Of a DNA stretch of 5,749 bases, positions 5,652-5,749 are shown in pieces (the stretch's first letter is position 1; each line of letters begins with the position of its first letter). The stretch is taken from positions 1 through 5,749 of the forward strand of contig JADGNM010000184.1 in NCBI GenBank assembly GCA_017883485.1, written 5' to 3'. The position numbers were made by a program, and so were the translations under genes. The notes under the pieces were generated by a model. The model did no database searches. It saw nothing but the letters and a program-made list of their open reading frames with translations, and was not told where the DNA came from. Origin of the DNA: Methanosarcina sp. GTDB lineage: Archaea > Halobacteriota > Methanosarcinia > Methanosarcinales > Methanosarcinaceae.

Positions 5652-5749
5652 CAGGCTGTCTCAAAACTCAAACCATTTCTACAATTGGATAATGAGCAAC
5701 GTTGACTTTAAATTCAGATCATGAAATTTCGTGAAAATTCAGTGCAAAT
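5652..5749 (+). mobile_element. Probable left end of a second insertion sequence, running off the window
   Basis: CAGGCTGTCTCAAAACTC starting at 5652 resembles the terminal repeat of many insertion sequences whose ends read GGCTGTCTCAAAA. It is unrelated to the TAA-flanked ends on its left. The matching right end would lie beyond the window, so this rests on one end only. The 52 bases between the motif and the ATG at 5721 are the usual spacing before a transposase gene. Confidence 0.4.
5721..5749 (+). CDS. Possible start of a transposase gene, cut by window edge
   Basis: ATG at 5721 opens MKFRENSVQ and stays open to the edge. It lies about 70 bases inside the insertion-sequence-like end at 5652. 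No Shine-Dalgarno is visible. Only nine residues are present, so the family cannot be assigned. A competing reading is a minus-strand C-terminus (FALNFHEIS, stop at 5721-5719). Confidence 0.3.

Noticed and set aside
1..5749. CRISPR array, tRNA or rRNA gene
   Set aside because: No regularly spaced identical repeats, no TPsiC-like GGTTCRAATCC with a cloverleaf, and no rRNA-like conserved stretch were seen on either strand.

Overview
The window looks like chromosomal DNA of a methanogenic archaeon close to Methanosarcina. It is AT-rich, with archaeal BRE/TATA-like promoter signals, Shine-Dalgarno starts, long spacers and many decayed genes and insertion-sequence scraps. The genus is inferred from protein style and sequence texture; no search was run.

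Left part (1-503): the N-terminal portion of a cation-transporting P-type ATPase on the minus strand. It runs off the left edge and carries a one-base frameshift near 161-164. Before the shift there is a cation-ATPase N domain and two membrane segments; after it, in another frame, the start of the actuator domain is intact.

Middle left (504-1857): no intact large gene. Three-frame reading of the minus strand reveals a heavily decayed gene (698-1406) with at least three in-frame stops and several frameshifts. Divergent to it on the plus strand is a small-ORF cluster (1428-1639) ending in a hairpin plus T-tract. Next comes an orphan-looking promoter, hairpin and Shine-Dalgarno start (1674-1743) with no substantial ORF behind it.

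Centre (1858-4695, minus): the only intact large gene, a 945-residue RecQ-family DNA helicase with helicase core, zinc-binding/RQC region, HRDC domain and a C-terminal HTH_40-like domain. Long low-complexity linkers separate the domains, and one contains a perfect 24-bp tandem duplication.

Right part (4696-5749): a mobile-element graveyard. A 62-bp MITE-like element (4989-5050) has perfect terminal inverted repeats and is flanked by TAA on both sides. A third copy of the same end, also followed by TAA, lies at 5536-5548. Between them are a protein C-terminus relic (5102-5200) and a plausible 64-residue, two-helix membrane protein (5200-5394, minus). The edge (about 5652-5749) looks like the start of a second, different insertion sequence.

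No operon is visible. RecQ is apparently transcribed alone and would act in DNA repair and recombination. No defence system, CRISPR array or complete novel system was seen; the most useful observations are the decayed gene, the TAA-flanked repeats and the small ORFs.
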